Notes: generated from the letters alone by a model not told the origin. Positions 40,784-50,871 are shown, numbered from the stretch's first letter. The stretch is DNA of 52,890 nt from Caulobacteraceae bacterium UBA5005 (GCA_002398405.1 DGYN01000143.1:1-52890), one strand, 5' to 3'. Numbers and translations are program-made.

Positions 40784-42219
40784 GGGACGTCTTCGACCCC
40801 AATACCGGCGAAGTGCAGGCCCGCGTGGCCCTGGGCGCCGCCGCCGAGGTGGACCGGGCGGTGCAGGCGGCGATGGCGGCTTTCCCGGGCTGGGCGGCGA
40901 CCAATCCGCAGCGCCGGGCGCGGGTGATGTTCGAGTTCAAGCGCCTGGTCGAGGCCAGGATGGACGAACTGGCCAACCTGCTTTCCTCTGAGCACGGCAA
41001 GGTGGTGGCGGACAGCCGGGGCGATATCCAACGCGGTCTGGAAGTCATCGAGTTCGCCTGCGGCATCCCCCACGCGCTGAAGGGCGAATATACCGAGGGC
41101 GCGGGGCCCGGGATCGACGTCTATTCCATGCGCCAGCCGCTGGGCGTCGGCGCGGGGATCACCCCGTTCAACTTCCCGGCCATGATCCCGATGTGGATGT
41201 TCGGGGTGGCCATCGCCTGCGGCAACACCTTCATCCTGAAGCCCTCCGAGAAGGACCCGAGTGTCCCTGTGCGCCTCGCCGAACTGATGCTAGAGGCAGG
41301 GGCGCCGGCGGGGGTGCTGAATGTCGTGCACGGCGACAAGGCGGCAGTGGACGCGATCCTCGCCCACCCGGACATCAAGGCGATCAGCTTCGTTGGCTCG
41401 AGCGACATCGCCCACTACGTCTATGCGACGGGGACCGCGAACGGAAAGCGCGTCCAGGCCATGGGCGGGGCCAAGAACCATGGCGTCATCCTGCCCGACG
41501 CCGACCTCGACACGGCGGTGAAGGACATCATCGGCGCGGCCTACGGCTCGGCCGGAGAGCGCTGCATGGCGCTACCGGTGGTGGTGCCGGTGGGCAAGGC
41601 GACGGCGGACGAGGTGCGCGAGCGGCTGGTCGCCGAGATCGATACCTTAAAGGTCGGGATCAGCACCGATCCGGCGGCGCAGTACGGGCCGGTGGTCAGC
41701 GCCGCCCATCGCGACAAGATCGCGTCGATGGTCGCCCTGGGCGTCCAGGAGGGCGCCGAGCTGGTGGTCGACGGGCGGGCGTTCTCGCTTCAGGGCTATG
41801 AGAAGGGCTTCTTCATCGGGCCGTCTCTGTTTGACCATGTGACGCCGGCCATGCGGACCTACCAGGAAGAGATCTTCGGCCCGGTGCTGCAGATCGTGCG
41901 GGCCGAGACCTTTGAGGAGGCGCTCGCCCTCCCCTCCAACCACCAGTACGGCAATGGGGTGGCGATCTTCACCCGCAACGGCCGGGCGGCGCGGGATTTC
42001 GCGGCCAGGGTCAATATCGGCATGGTCGGCATCAATGTGCCGATCCCGGTGCCGGTGGCCTATCACACCTTCGGCGGCTGGAAGCGGTCGGCGTTCGGCG
42101 ACGCCAACCAGCACGGCATGGAGGGGGTGCGGTTCTGGACCAAGGTCAAGACCGTCACCGCCCGCTGGCCGGAGGGCGATCCGGCGGAAGCCTCCTTCGT
42201 CATCCCGACGATGAAATAG
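40726..42219 (+). CDS. mmsA: CoA-acylating methylmalonate-semialdehyde dehydrogenase
   Basis: 497 residues of the aldehyde dehydrogenase fold. The nucleophile is Cys280 in SAGERCMALP, NAD binding is shown by ITPFNFPAMIPMWMFGVAI and FVGSSDIAHYVY, and QAMGGAKNHGVILPDAD has Asn in place of the usual general-base Glu, as is characteristic of the CoA-dependent MmsA family. It converts methylmalonate semialdehyde to propionyl-CoA. It heads an operon of five valine-degradation genes spaced 4 bp or overlapping. Confidence 0.95.
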   Translation: MRIIDHFAAGQTFGNSSRLGDVFDPNTGEVQARVALGAAAEVDRAVQAAMAAFPGWAATNPQRRARVMFEFKRLVEARMDELANLLSSEHGKVVADSRGDIQRGLEVIEFACGIPHALKGEYTEGAGPGIDVYSMRQPLGVGAGITPFNFPAMIPMWMFGVAIACGNTFILKPSEKDPSVPVRLAELMLEAGAPAGVLNVVHGDKAAVDAILAHPDIKAISFVGSSDIAHYVYATGTANGKRVQAMGGAKNHGVILPDADLDTAVKDIIGAAYGSAGERCMALPVVVPVGKATADEVRERLVAEIDTLKVGISTDPAAQYGPVVSAAHRDKIASMVALGVQEGAELVVDGRAFSLQGYEKGFFIGPSLFDHVTPAMRTYQEEIFGPVLQIVRAETFEEALALPSNHQYGNGVAIFTRNGRAARDFAARVNIGMVGINVPIPVPVAYHTFGGWKRSAFGDANQHGMEGVRFWTKVKTVTARWPEGDPAEASFVIPTMK

Positions 42220-42223
42220 CGGC

Positions 42224-43363
42224 ATGGATTTCGCGCTCACCGAGGATCAGCGGGCGATCGAGGCGGCGGCGCAGGCCTTTGCGGCCGATAAGCTGGCGCC
42301 CAATTCGGCGCGGTGGGATGCGGAGAAGCACTTTCCGCTGGCGGAGTTGCGCGAAGCGGCGGCGCTGGGGTTCGGCGGGCTTTATGTGCGGGACGATGTC
42401 GGCGGATCGGCCTTGAGCCGGCTCGATGCGGCCATTGTCATCGAGGCCCTGGCCTATGGGGACGTGGCGTCGACGGCCTATCTTTCGATCCACAACATGG
42501 CCGCCTGGATGATCGACCGGTTCGGGGATGAGGCGCTGAGGGCGCGGTTCCTGCCGAAGCTGGCGACCATGGAGCTGATCGCCGCCTATTGCCTGACCGA
42601 GCCGGGCTCGGGATCGGATGCTGCCTCGCTGAAGACCTCGGCGCAGCTGGACGGGGACGCCTATGTGCTGAACGGCGCCAAGGCCTTCATCTCGGGCGCG
42701 GGGGTGGCGGACGTCTATGTGGTCATGGCCAGGACCGGCGGCGATGGGCCCAAGGGCGTCTCGGCTCTGGTGGTCGAGAAGGGCATGCCGGGTCTCAGCT
42801 TCGGGGCGCAGGAGCGCAAGATGGGCTGGAACGCTCAACCGACGGCGCTCGTCCATTTCGACAATGTCCGCGTGCCGGTGGAAAACCGCGTCGGCGAGGA
42901 AGGGCGGGGCTTTTCCATCGCCATGGCCGGGTTGGACGGCGGGCGGATCAACATCGCCGCCTGTTCGCTGGGCGGCGCGTCCTTCGCCCTCGACACCGCC
43001 AGCCGCTACATGACCGAGCGCAGGCAGTTCGGAAAACCCCTGGCTGACTTCCAGGCCCTGCGCTTCAAACTGGCCGACATGGCGACGGAGCTCGACGCCG
43101 CCCGTCTGATGGTCCGCCGCGCAGCCCATTCGCTCGATCAGGGCAATCCGCAGGCGACCAAGCACTGCGCCATGGCCAAGCGGTTCGCCACCGACGTGGG
43201 ATCGGAGGTCGCCAATGCGGCCCTGCAACTGCACGGCGGCTACGGCTACCTCGCTGACTATCCGCTGGAACGGATCGTTCGGGACCTGCGCGTCCACCAG
43301 ATCCTTGAGGGGACCAACGAGATCATGCGGGTGATCATCGCCCGTGAGCTCCTCGGCGGATGA
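42224..43363 (+). CDS. Acyl-CoA dehydrogenase, probably isobutyryl-CoA dehydrogenase
   Basis: A 379-residue FAD enzyme. Its signatures are YCLTEPGSGSDAASLKT and QLHGGYGYLADYPLERIVRD, and catalytic Glu362 is in QILEGTNEIMR. It lies 4 bp after mmsA and overlaps the next gene by 4 bp. The operon of mmsA, hydrolase and mmsB points to isobutyryl-CoA as substrate, giving methacrylyl-CoA. Substrate is inferred from context. Confidence 0.9.
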   Translation: MDFALTEDQRAIEAAAQAFAADKLAPNSARWDAEKHFPLAELREAAALGFGGLYVRDDVGGSALSRLDAAIVIEALAYGDVASTAYLSIHNMAAWMIDRFGDEALRARFLPKLATMELIAAYCLTEPGSGSDAASLKTSAQLDGDAYVLNGAKAFISGAGVADVYVVMARTGGDGPKGVSALVVEKGMPGLSFGAQERKMGWNAQPTALVHFDNVRVPVENRVGEEGRGFSIAMAGLDGGRINIAACSLGGASFALDTASRYMTERRQFGKPLADFQALRFKLADMATELDAARLMVRRAAHSLDQGNPQATKHCAMAKRFATDVGSEVANAALQLHGGYGYLADYPLERIVRDLRVHQILEGTNEIMRVIIARELLGG

Positions 43364-44316
43364 GCGAGGTATCGATAAGGATTGAGGGGACGGCCGGCCG
43401 CATCACCCTGACCCGCCCCGACGCTCTGCACGCTCTGACGCTTTCGATGTGCGAGCAGATGATCGCGGCCCTGCTGGCGTGGGAGAGCGATCCGGCGGTG
43501 AAGATCGTGCTGATCGACCACGAAGGCGGGCGGGGGTTCTGCGCGGGGGGCGACATCCGCGCCCTGGTGGACAGCCTGGCGGGCGATGGGATGCTGGCCG
43601 AGCGGTTCTTCCTTGTGGAGTACCAGCTGGATCACCTGATCTTCAGCTACGCCAAGCCGGTGGTCTGCTTCATGGACGGCATCGTCATGGGCGGGGGGGC
43701 CGGGGTGGCGCTAGCGTCGTCGGCGCGGGTGGCGACGGAACGGACCACCTTCGCCATGCCGGAGTGCGGGATCGGCCTTTTCCCTGACGTTGGGGCCGGC
43801 CGCTATCTGTCCCGCCTTCCGGGTGAGGCCGGGCTGTGGCTCGCCCTAACGGGCCAGCGGATAAAGGCGGCCGATGCGCGGGCCCTGGGCCTGGCGACCC
43901 ACTACGTCGAAGCAGCCTCGCTGGAGGGCGTCAAAGCCGCCCTGTTGGGTGGGGATATCGAAGCCCTGGCGGCCTACGCGGCCGATCCGGGCCCTTCAAC
44001 CTTTGCACCCGGCAGCGATGCGGACCTTGCGCAGCTCACTGCCGCCAAATGCCCGATGATGCTCGCGGTCACGCGGCGCCTGCTGGTGAAGGGCGCCGCG
44101 ACTGAAGACTTCGCCGAGGAACTGACCCGCGAATACGCCCTGGCCGTCCGCACCATCCACCGCCCCGACTTCACCGAGGGCGTCCGCGCCACGGTGATCG
44201 ATAAGGATCAGGCGCCGCGTTGGAACCCGGCTACCCTCGCCGAGGTAAGCGAGGCTATGGTCGACGCCATGTTCGAGCCCCTTCCCCACGACAAAGCCTG
44301 GACGCCCCTTCGATGA
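43360..44316 (+). CDS. 3-hydroxyisobutyryl-CoA hydrolase-like enoyl-CoA hydratase family protein
   Basis: A 318-residue crotonase-fold enzyme. GRGFCAGGDIRALVD forms the oxyanion hole, VMGGGAGVALASSARVATE the second, and the family catalytic residues lie in MPECGIGLFPDVGAG (Glu and Asp). The 318-residue length is in the range for HIBCH-type thioesterases rather than the shorter hydratases. It releases CoA from 3-hydroxyisobutyryl-CoA. It overlaps both neighbours by 4 bp. Confidence 0.9.
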   Translation: MSEVSIRIEGTAGRITLTRPDALHALTLSMCEQMIAALLAWESDPAVKIVLIDHEGGRGFCAGGDIRALVDSLAGDGMLAERFFLVEYQLDHLIFSYAKPVVCFMDGIVMGGGAGVALASSARVATERTTFAMPECGIGLFPDVGAGRYLSRLPGEAGLWLALTGQRIKAADARALGLATHYVEAASLEGVKAALLGGDIEALAAYAADPGPSTFAPGSDADLAQLTAAKCPMMLAVTRRLLVKGAATEDFAEELTREYALAVRTIHRPDFTEGVRATVIDKDQAPRWNPATLAEVSEAMVDAMFEPLPHDKAWTPLR

Positions 44317-45203
44317 GCAAGATCGCCTTTATCGGCCTGGGCGCCATGGGCGGCGGCATGGCCCCCAACCTCGCCAAGGCGGGGCATGAGGTCACGGCCT
44401 TCGATCTCTCGGCGGAGGCGGTGGAGCGCGCCAGGTCGCAAGGCCTCAAGGCCGCCCCGTCGGTCGGCGACGCGGTCGCGGGAGCCGAGGTGGTGATCAC
44501 CATGCTTCCGGCCGGTCAGCACGTGCGGGCGGTCTATGCCGACATCCTGGACGCGGCGGACCCCAAGGCCCTATTCATAGACTGCTCGACCATCGACGTA
44601 GAGACAGCCCGTGCGGTCGCCGCGCAGGCCAAGGCCGGCGGCTTCCGGTTTGCCGATGCGCCGGTGTCGGGTGGAACCGCAGCGGCCGAGGGCGGGACCC
44701 TGACCTTCATGGCCGGTTGCGACGAGGCGGATTTCGCGGCGGTGGAAGCGGCGCTCACCCCCATGGCCAAGGCGGTGATCCGGGCGGGGGACCACGGGGC
44801 GGGTCAGGCGGCGAAGATCTGCAACAACATGCTGCTGGGCATTTCGATGATCGGAACCTGCGAGGCCCTGGCCCTGGCGGAGAAGCTTGGCCTGGCGCCG
44901 GACCGGTTCTTCGAGATCGCATCCAAATCCTCAGGCCAATGCTGGTCCCTGACGAGCTACTGCCCTGTGGAAGGGGTCGGCCCGCCCTCGCCCGCCGACC
45001 GGGACTTTGAGGGCGGGTTCGCGGTGGCGATGATGCTGAAGGACCTCAAGCTGTCGCAGGAGGCGGCGAAGAGCGCGGGCGCGAGCACGCCGCTGGGCGC
45101 GCAGGCGGAAGACCTCTATGCCCGGCTCGACGCGGCGGGGCACAGCCGCAAGGACTTCTCCTCAATCATCCGCATGCTGAAGGGCGAGATCGATGGCCTA
45201 TGA
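44313..45203 (+). CDS. mmsB: 3-hydroxyisobutyrate dehydrogenase
   Basis: 296 residues from ATG 44313, overlapping the previous stop. The Rossmann motif is FIGLGAMGGGMAPNLAK (about 6-22), the substrate block is DAPVSGGTAAAEGGTLTFM, and the catalytic Lys lies in GQAAKICNNMLLG. It oxidises 3-hydroxyisobutyrate to methylmalonate semialdehyde with NAD+, feeding MmsA. It overlaps the next gene by 11 bp. Confidence 0.95.
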   Translation: MSKIAFIGLGAMGGGMAPNLAKAGHEVTAFDLSAEAVERARSQGLKAAPSVGDAVAGAEVVITMLPAGQHVRAVYADILDAADPKALFIDCSTIDVETARAVAAQAKAGGFRFADAPVSGGTAAAEGGTLTFMAGCDEADFAAVEAALTPMAKAVIRAGDHGAGQAAKICNNMLLGISMIGTCEALALAEKLGLAPDRFFEIASKSSGQCWSLTSYCPVEGVGPPSPADRDFEGGFAVAMMLKDLKLSQEAAKSAGASTPLGAQAEDLYARLDAAGHSRKDFSSIIRMLKGEIDGL

Positions 45204-45969
45204 AACCCTGATCGTGGAGACGGCGGACGGGGTGGCCCTGATCCGCCTGAACAGGCCGCAGGCGCTGAACGCCCTCTCGAGCCAGCTCTTGGACGAACTG
45301 GTCCTGGCCATCGATGCGGCGGAAGCCGACGAGGCGGTCGGCTGCCTGATTATCACCGGATCGGAGAAGGCCTTCGCGGCCGGCGCCGACATCAAGGAGA
45401 TGGCGGCCAAGAGCTATGCGGAGATGTTCAAGGAAGATTTCTTCGGCGCGGGCGCCCGGCGGATCGAGGCTTGCCGCAAGCCGATCATCGCGGCGGTCAG
45501 CGGCTATGCGCTCGGCGGCGGCTGCGAGCTCGCCATGATGTGCGACTTCATCATCGCCTCTGAGACGGCCAAGTTCGGCCAGCCGGAGATCACGCTCGGC
45601 GTCATGCCCGGCATCGGCGGCACCCAGCGCCTGACCCGCTTCGCCGGCAAGGCCAAGGCCATGGACATGATCCTCACCGGCCGGATGATGGACGCCGCCG
45701 AGGCCGAGCGCTGCGGCTTGGTGAGCCGCCTGGTGACGCCGGACAAGCTGATGGGCGAGGCCATGGACGCGGCCCGCAAGATCGCGGCGCTGTCGCCGCT
45801 GGCGGTGATGATGAACAAGGAACTGGTGGAGACCGCCCTGGAGACCACCCTGGCCCAGGGGGTAAAGATCGAGCGGCGGCTGTTCCACTCCCTCTTCGCC
45901 TTCGACGACCAGAAGGAAGGGATGGCGGCCTTTGTCGAAAAGCGTAAGCCCGAGTTCAAGGGCAGCTGA
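45193..45969 (+). CDS. Enoyl-CoA hydratase, probably for methacrylyl-CoA
   Basis: A 258-residue crotonase-fold hydratase. FAAGADIKEMA is the first oxyanion motif, SGYALGGGCELAMMCD the second, and the active-site Glu is in GQPEITLGVMPGIGG together with the adjacent hydratase region. It overlaps mmsB by 11 bp and ends the valine operon. Its place between the dehydrogenase and the hydrolase steps suggests methacrylyl-CoA hydration, though enzymes of this family are often promiscuous. Confidence 0.9.
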   Translation: MAYETLIVETADGVALIRLNRPQALNALSSQLLDELVLAIDAAEADEAVGCLIITGSEKAFAAGADIKEMAAKSYAEMFKEDFFGAGARRIEACRKPIIAAVSGYALGGGCELAMMCDFIIASETAKFGQPEITLGVMPGIGGTQRLTRFAGKAKAMDMILTGRMMDAAEAERCGLVSRLVTPDKLMGEAMDAARKIAALSPLAVMMNKELVETALETTLAQGVKIERRLFHSLFAFDDQKEGMAAFVEKRKPEFKGS

Positions 45970-46049
45970 GCTGACTAATATCGATTGCAGTTAAGCCTTG
46001 ACGCAGAACGCAAGGCCGGATCACTTCTCCAACACAGGGTAGGAAACCA

Positions 46050-46538
46050 ATGAAAATCGTCTTGATCGCCGCCTGCGCCGCGAGCCTCGCCACCATGGCG
46101 CTCGCCCAGACGACGCCCATGCCTGACAACATCAAGCCGACCGGCATCCGGGCCTTCGCGTTCAACGTGGTCGACCTGGAGAAGGCCAAGACCTTCTACG
46201 AAAACGCCATTGGCCTGAAGACCGTCACTCGCGTTCCCGCGACCGGCGAGGTCCGCGAATATCTGATGAACTTCACCGGCGTGAGCACCGACCGCCCGGT
46301 GTTCATCATCTACAAGGTCGCGGGGCCCCGCCTGCCCGGCCAGGACAACGCCGGCCGCGTGGTGTTCGGAACCCCTGACGCCGCCGCCATCGCCCGCCGC
46401 GTGGTCGCCGCCGGCGGCAAGGCCAACGGCGAGATCCGTGACGGCCGCACCAACATCGTTTTTGATCCGGAGGGCAACCGGATCGAACTGTACCAGCCCG
46501 CCCCTCCGGCGGCGGCGCCTGCTGCCCCTGCCCGCTAA
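46050..46538 (+). CDS. Secreted VOC-family protein with Pro/Ala tail
   Basis: 162 residues with a signal peptide ending MALAQ. The VOC module has AFNVVDLEKAKTFYENAIGL, then a second strand set ending TNIVFDPEGNRIELYQP, so metal-binding residues are partly retained. The C terminus is a Pro/Ala stretch (PAPPAAAPAAPAR). GTAGGAAA lies upstream of the ATG. Location in the periplasm is unusual for the family. The next gene, 17 bases on, is another secreted protein with a Pro/Ala linker, so a common function is likely. Confidence 0.8.
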   Translation: MKIVLIAACAASLATMALAQTTPMPDNIKPTGIRAFAFNVVDLEKAKTFYENAIGLKTVTRVPATGEVREYLMNFTGVSTDRPVFIIYKVAGPRLPGQDNAGRVVFGTPDAAAIARRVVAAGGKANGEIRDGRTNIVFDPEGNRIELYQPAPPAAAPAAPAR

Positions 46539-46555
46539 AGCACAAGGAAAACCCC

Positions 46556-47086
46556 ATGAAGAAGACTCACCTGGTCGTCGTTCCCCTGGCCCTGGCGCTG
46601 GTCGCCGGCGCCGCCCTGGCTCAGCCGCCGGCCCCTGCCCCCGCACCCAAGGCCCCGCCGCCGCCGCCCGCGCGCCGCATCGAAGCGGCCCTGGCCAAGG
46701 AGGCGGTCGAGGCCGCCATCGCCCATTGCACTTCGCAAAATCTGCGGGTCAGCGCGGCGGTCAGCGATGCCGCCGGCTTCCCGATCTATGTCTATGTGCC
46801 GGACGGCACCCGCGCCCAGACGGGCGACACCGCAGTGCGCAAGAACCTGACCATCGTTGAAACTGGCAAGCCCGCGTCGGAAACCGCGGCCCTGGCCGCC
46901 GCCAATCCGGCCCTGGAAGCCAAGCTCGCGACGCCGGGCACACGCCTGGTGCGCTTTGGCGGCGGCGTTCCGATCAAGGCCGGCGACACCCTGGTCGGCG
47001 CCATCGCCGCCTCGGGGGCCACGGCGGCCCAGGACGAGGTCTGCGCCAAGGCCGGCCTCGACAAGATCGCGGCGCGGGTGAAGTAG
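46556..47086 (+). CDS. Secreted GlcG/HbpS-type heme-binding family protein
   Basis: 176 residues. A signal peptide ends AALAQ, followed by a Pro/Ala-rich linker (PPAPAPAPKAPPPPPARR). The GlcG/HbpS domain has ALAKEAVEAAIAHCTSQNLR, SAAVSDAAGFPIYVYVPDG, RFGGGVPIKAGDTLVGAIA and SGATAAQDEVCAKAGLDKI. Members bind heme or cobalamin-like ligands or act in glycolate utilisation. AAGGA precedes the ATG. A terminator follows. It forms a pair with the upstream secreted VOC gene. Confidence 0.85.
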   Translation: MKKTHLVVVPLALALVAGAALAQPPAPAPAPKAPPPPPARRIEAALAKEAVEAAIAHCTSQNLRVSAAVSDAAGFPIYVYVPDGTRAQTGDTAVRKNLTIVETGKPASETAALAAANPALEAKLATPGTRLVRFGGGVPIKAGDTLVGAIAASGATAAQDEVCAKAGLDKIAARVK

Positions 47087-47096
47087 GGTTGAAAAG

Positions 47097-47131
47097 GGAG
47101 CCGTCAGGCCCGCGCTTGACGGCTCCTTAAT
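47097..47131 (+). terminator. Rho-independent-type terminator after the GlcG gene
   Basis: GGAGCCGTCA (47097-47106) and TGACGGCTCC (47117-47126) form a perfect 10-bp stem with a 10-nt loop, followed by TTAATCCTTC. The T-tract is interrupted. Confidence 0.7.
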
Positions 47132-47154
47132 CCTTCTCCATTTTCATCGGCGCT

Positions 47155-47199
47155 ATGAAACACCTGCTCGTACTTGATAGGCGACCGCTAACGGACTGA
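47155..47199 (+). CDS. Leader peptide of the ilvB attenuator
   Basis: A 14-residue frame, MKHLLVLDRRPLTD, runs from ATG 47155 to TGA 47197-47199. It contains CTG CTC GTA CTT (Leu-Leu-Val-Leu) and a further Leu, as expected for sensing branched-chain aminoacyl-tRNA. Its stop codon lies inside the antiterminator arm. Attenuation of ilvBN is known in Caulobacter. No clear ribosome site is seen. Confidence 0.65.
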   Translation: MKHLLVLDRRPLTD

Positions 47200-47259
47200 G
47201 GGATCCCCTTCAGAGCCGCGAACGGTCGCATGCCAAAGGTCCCTCCCGGGGCCTTTTTT
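47198..47259 (+). promoter_or_regulatory. Transcription attenuator of ilvB
   Basis: The terminator stem is AAAGGTCCC (47235-47243) with GGGGCCTTT (47248-47256), leading into six T (47254-47259). The competing arm GAGGGATCC (47198-47206) can pair with GGTCCCTC (47238-47245) and would destroy the terminator when ribosomes stall on the Leu/Val codons of the leader. Confidence 0.7.
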
Positions 47260-47298
47260 CTTGCCCGAAACTCAACTTTAGCCGCAGAAGTCCACGCC

Positions 47299-49085
<1,787 letters not shown>

Positions 49086-49086
<1 letters not shown>

Positions 49087-49442
49087 TGCTGGCGGCTGAC
49101 GACTTCGCCATCGCCTGGCTGCGGGACTGGAACCGCCACGACCTCGACGCGATCATCGATCATTACGCAGAGGACGTGGTTTTCCGCTCGCCCAAGGTCT
49201 TGAGCTTCACCGGCGGGAAGACCGACACCATCCGCGGGCGGGAAAACCTGCGCCCCTATTTCGCCCGTGGCCTGGCGTTTAGGCCGGGACTGAAGTTCAC
49301 CGATCCGATGGCCGCCTGGGACCGCGAGGGCCTCGCCTTGATCTATTCAGGCGAGGACGGATCGGTGGCGGTGGAGACCATGACCCTTGACGCCGATGGC
49401 CGCGTAGCCGAAGCGCGGGTATTCTACGACCGCCCGCTCTGA
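49086..49442 (+). CDS. NTF2/SnoaL-like protein inserted between ilvB and ilvH
   Basis: 118 residues; ATG 49086 shares a base with the ilvB stop (TGATG). FAIAWLRDWNRHDLDAIIDH and YAEDVVFRSPKV are typical of the NTF2-like cone fold, with IRGRENLRPYFARGL and EARVFYDRPL at the end. These proteins range from enzymes to binding domains, and no catalytic residues can be assigned. Translation is coupled to ilvB, and ilvH starts 14 bases after its stop, so it belongs to the ilv transcript. Confidence 0.8.
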
Positions 49443-49456
49443 AGAAGGCCGCACCG

Positions 49457-50020
49457 ATGTCGACCCCCAGCACTTCCGGCAACCTCCCTTCGCAGTCCGC
49501 CTACGAAATGACCCACACAGATTCCGCTGAGCAACGCGCGACCTTTGCGGTCATCGTCGACAACGAGCCGGGGGTGCTGCACCGGGTGGTGGGGCTGTTC
49601 GCCGGACGGGGCTACAACATCGAAAGCCTGACCGTCGCCGAGACTGACAAGCGGGCGCACACGAGCCGCATCACCATCGTCACCTCGGGCACGCCAGAGG
49701 TGCTGGAACAGATCCGGGCTCAGCTGGACAAGACCGTCTGCGTGCGCGGCGTGCGCGATGTGACCAAGGACCCTCTGGGCGTCGAACGGGAACTGGCCTT
49801 GGTCAAGGTCAAGGGCACCGGCGAGCACAGGATCGAGGCCCTGCGTCTGGCGGAGATTTTCCGGGCCAACGTCATCGACACAAACCTCGACAGCTTCGTC
49901 TTCGAACTGACCGGGGCGCCGGGCAAGATCGACAAGTTCCTCGACCTGATGCGGCCGCTCGGCCTGGTGGAACTGTCGCGCACGGGTGTGCTTTCGATCA
50001 CCCGCGGGACGGAAGCCTAG
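49457..50020 (+). CDS. ilvH: Acetolactate synthase small (regulatory) subunit
   Basis: 187 residues from ATG 49457, behind GAAGAAGG. An N-terminal ACT domain (TFAVIVDNEPGVLHRVVGLF, RGYNIESLTVAETD) gives valine feedback; the C-terminal domain includes ANVIDTNLDSFVFELTGAPG and LGLVELSRTGVLSITRG. It binds and activates IlvB. Also named ilvN in some genomes. A short overlap of four bases exists with the convergent small gene at 50017-50124. Confidence 0.95.
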   Translation: MSTPSTSGNLPSQSAYEMTHTDSAEQRATFAVIVDNEPGVLHRVVGLFAGRGYNIESLTVAETDKRAHTSRITIVTSGTPEVLEQIRAQLDKTVCVRGVRDVTKDPLGVERELALVKVKGTGEHRIEALRLAEIFRANVIDTNLDSFVFELTGAPGKIDKFLDLMRPLGLVELSRTGVLSITRGTEA

Positions 50021-50124
50021 TTCAGGGTCCCTGGCAGGAGGCCCCGTTCGATTAGGTACGCGGCGCCCTGCCCCACCGCACCGCAGATGACTAGGACTGC
50101 GGCCAGGTTGAAAATCCGGGTCAT
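50017..50124 (-). CDS. 35-residue small membrane protein
   Basis: ATG 50124 (minus strand) is preceded by the perfect ribosome site AGGAGGT at 5 bases. The frame, starting MTRIFNLAAVLVICGAVGQG, gives a single helix and ends with TAG inside the ilvH stop region. The strong ribosome site and hydrophobic core make it a credible small membrane protein. It is convergent with ilvH and divergent from the 50252 gene, sharing the palindrome-containing control region. Confidence 0.55.
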   Translation of the reverse strand: MTRIFNLAAVLVICGAVGQGAAYLIERGLLPGTLN

Positions 50125-50173
50125 GGCGACCTCCTATGACACCGCCCGGATCGACGGCGGCAGACTCACTAAC

Positions 50174-50202
50174 TCAAGCACTTGAGATTTTCAAGTACTT
50201 GA
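50174..50202. promoter_or_regulatory. Two palindromic operators TCAAGYACTTGA
   Basis: TCAAGCACTTGA (50174-50185) and TCAAGTACTTGA (50191-50202) are nearly identical palindromes with centres 17 bp apart. They lie between the small gene on the minus strand and the membrane protein/regulator unit on the plus strand. I infer binding by the winged-helix regulator at 50872. Confidence 0.65.
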
Positions 50203-50251
50203 TCTTATCGTTCGACAGCGCCATGGTGAGGGTCGATTTCGGAGGCGGACG

Positions 50252-50866
50252 ATGAACGACCAGACACAGGCAGCCCGCGAGGATCTCGCGTTTCTTCGGG
50301 GCTTGGTTGAAGATCGGGGACCCCTGCCCGGCGCCTTGGGCAGGCATTTCGCCGTCATAGGCGTGCTCTATGGCTTGAATGTCTCGGCCGTCTGGGCCGG
50401 CGAGATCGGCCTGATCCCGTTCCCCGGCGATGACGGCTTCTCGGGTTGGTTGCCCGCCACAATCCTCTATGTCCCCTACTCCCTCTACCTTTCCTACAAG
50501 GCGCGCGGGACGCGGCCGGGGCCGACCGTGAAGGCGTTTGCCTTCGCCTGGGCATCCATGGTGCTGATGACAGGGACCATCGTCGCCTCGATCGTGGTGG
50601 CGGGCCTGGTGACAAGGTCAGGCGCGTACCTGGCCCTCTGGCCCGCCCTCGCCGTCGCCCTTTACGGAGGCGCCTGGTCGATCGTCAGCATGGTGCGGCG
50701 CAACCTGGGGGATTTTCTCGTGGCCGGGGGCTGTTTCCTGTCGGCCATCCTGTGCGCGGCGCTGGTTGAGCGGCCAGAGCGCTATCTTGTGCTGGGCCTT
50801 GCCATCCTCTTCTTCCTCGGCGGCCAGGGCATCCGCATCATGCTGGCCGACAAGGCGCGAGCCTGA
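50252..50866 (+). CDS. Polytopic membrane protein of unknown function
   Basis: 204 residues with about six membrane helices (for example HFAVIGVLYGLNVSAVWAGE, MVLMTGTIVASIVVAGLV, YLVLGLAILFFLGGQGI). GGAGG lies upstream of ATG 50252. A short cytoplasmic N terminus (NDQTQAAREDLAFLRGLVED) precedes. It is the first gene of a unit with the winged-helix regulator 5 bases on, a common arrangement in which the regulator represses its own unit. Family not named. Confidence 0.8.
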   Translation: MNDQTQAAREDLAFLRGLVEDRGPLPGALGRHFAVIGVLYGLNVSAVWAGEIGLIPFPGDDGFSGWLPATILYVPYSLYLSYKARGTRPGPTVKAFAFAWASMVLMTGTIVASIVVAGLVTRSGAYLALWPALAVALYGGAWSIVSMVRRNLGDFLVAGGCFLSAILCAALVERPERYLVLGLAILFFLGGQGIRIMLADKARA

Positions 50867-50871
50867 ACCCG

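Noticed and set aside
47230..47298. Upstream start for ilvB
   Set aside because: This stretch contains the attenuator hairpin and its T-tract; family members start at MTDT-like residues near 47299.
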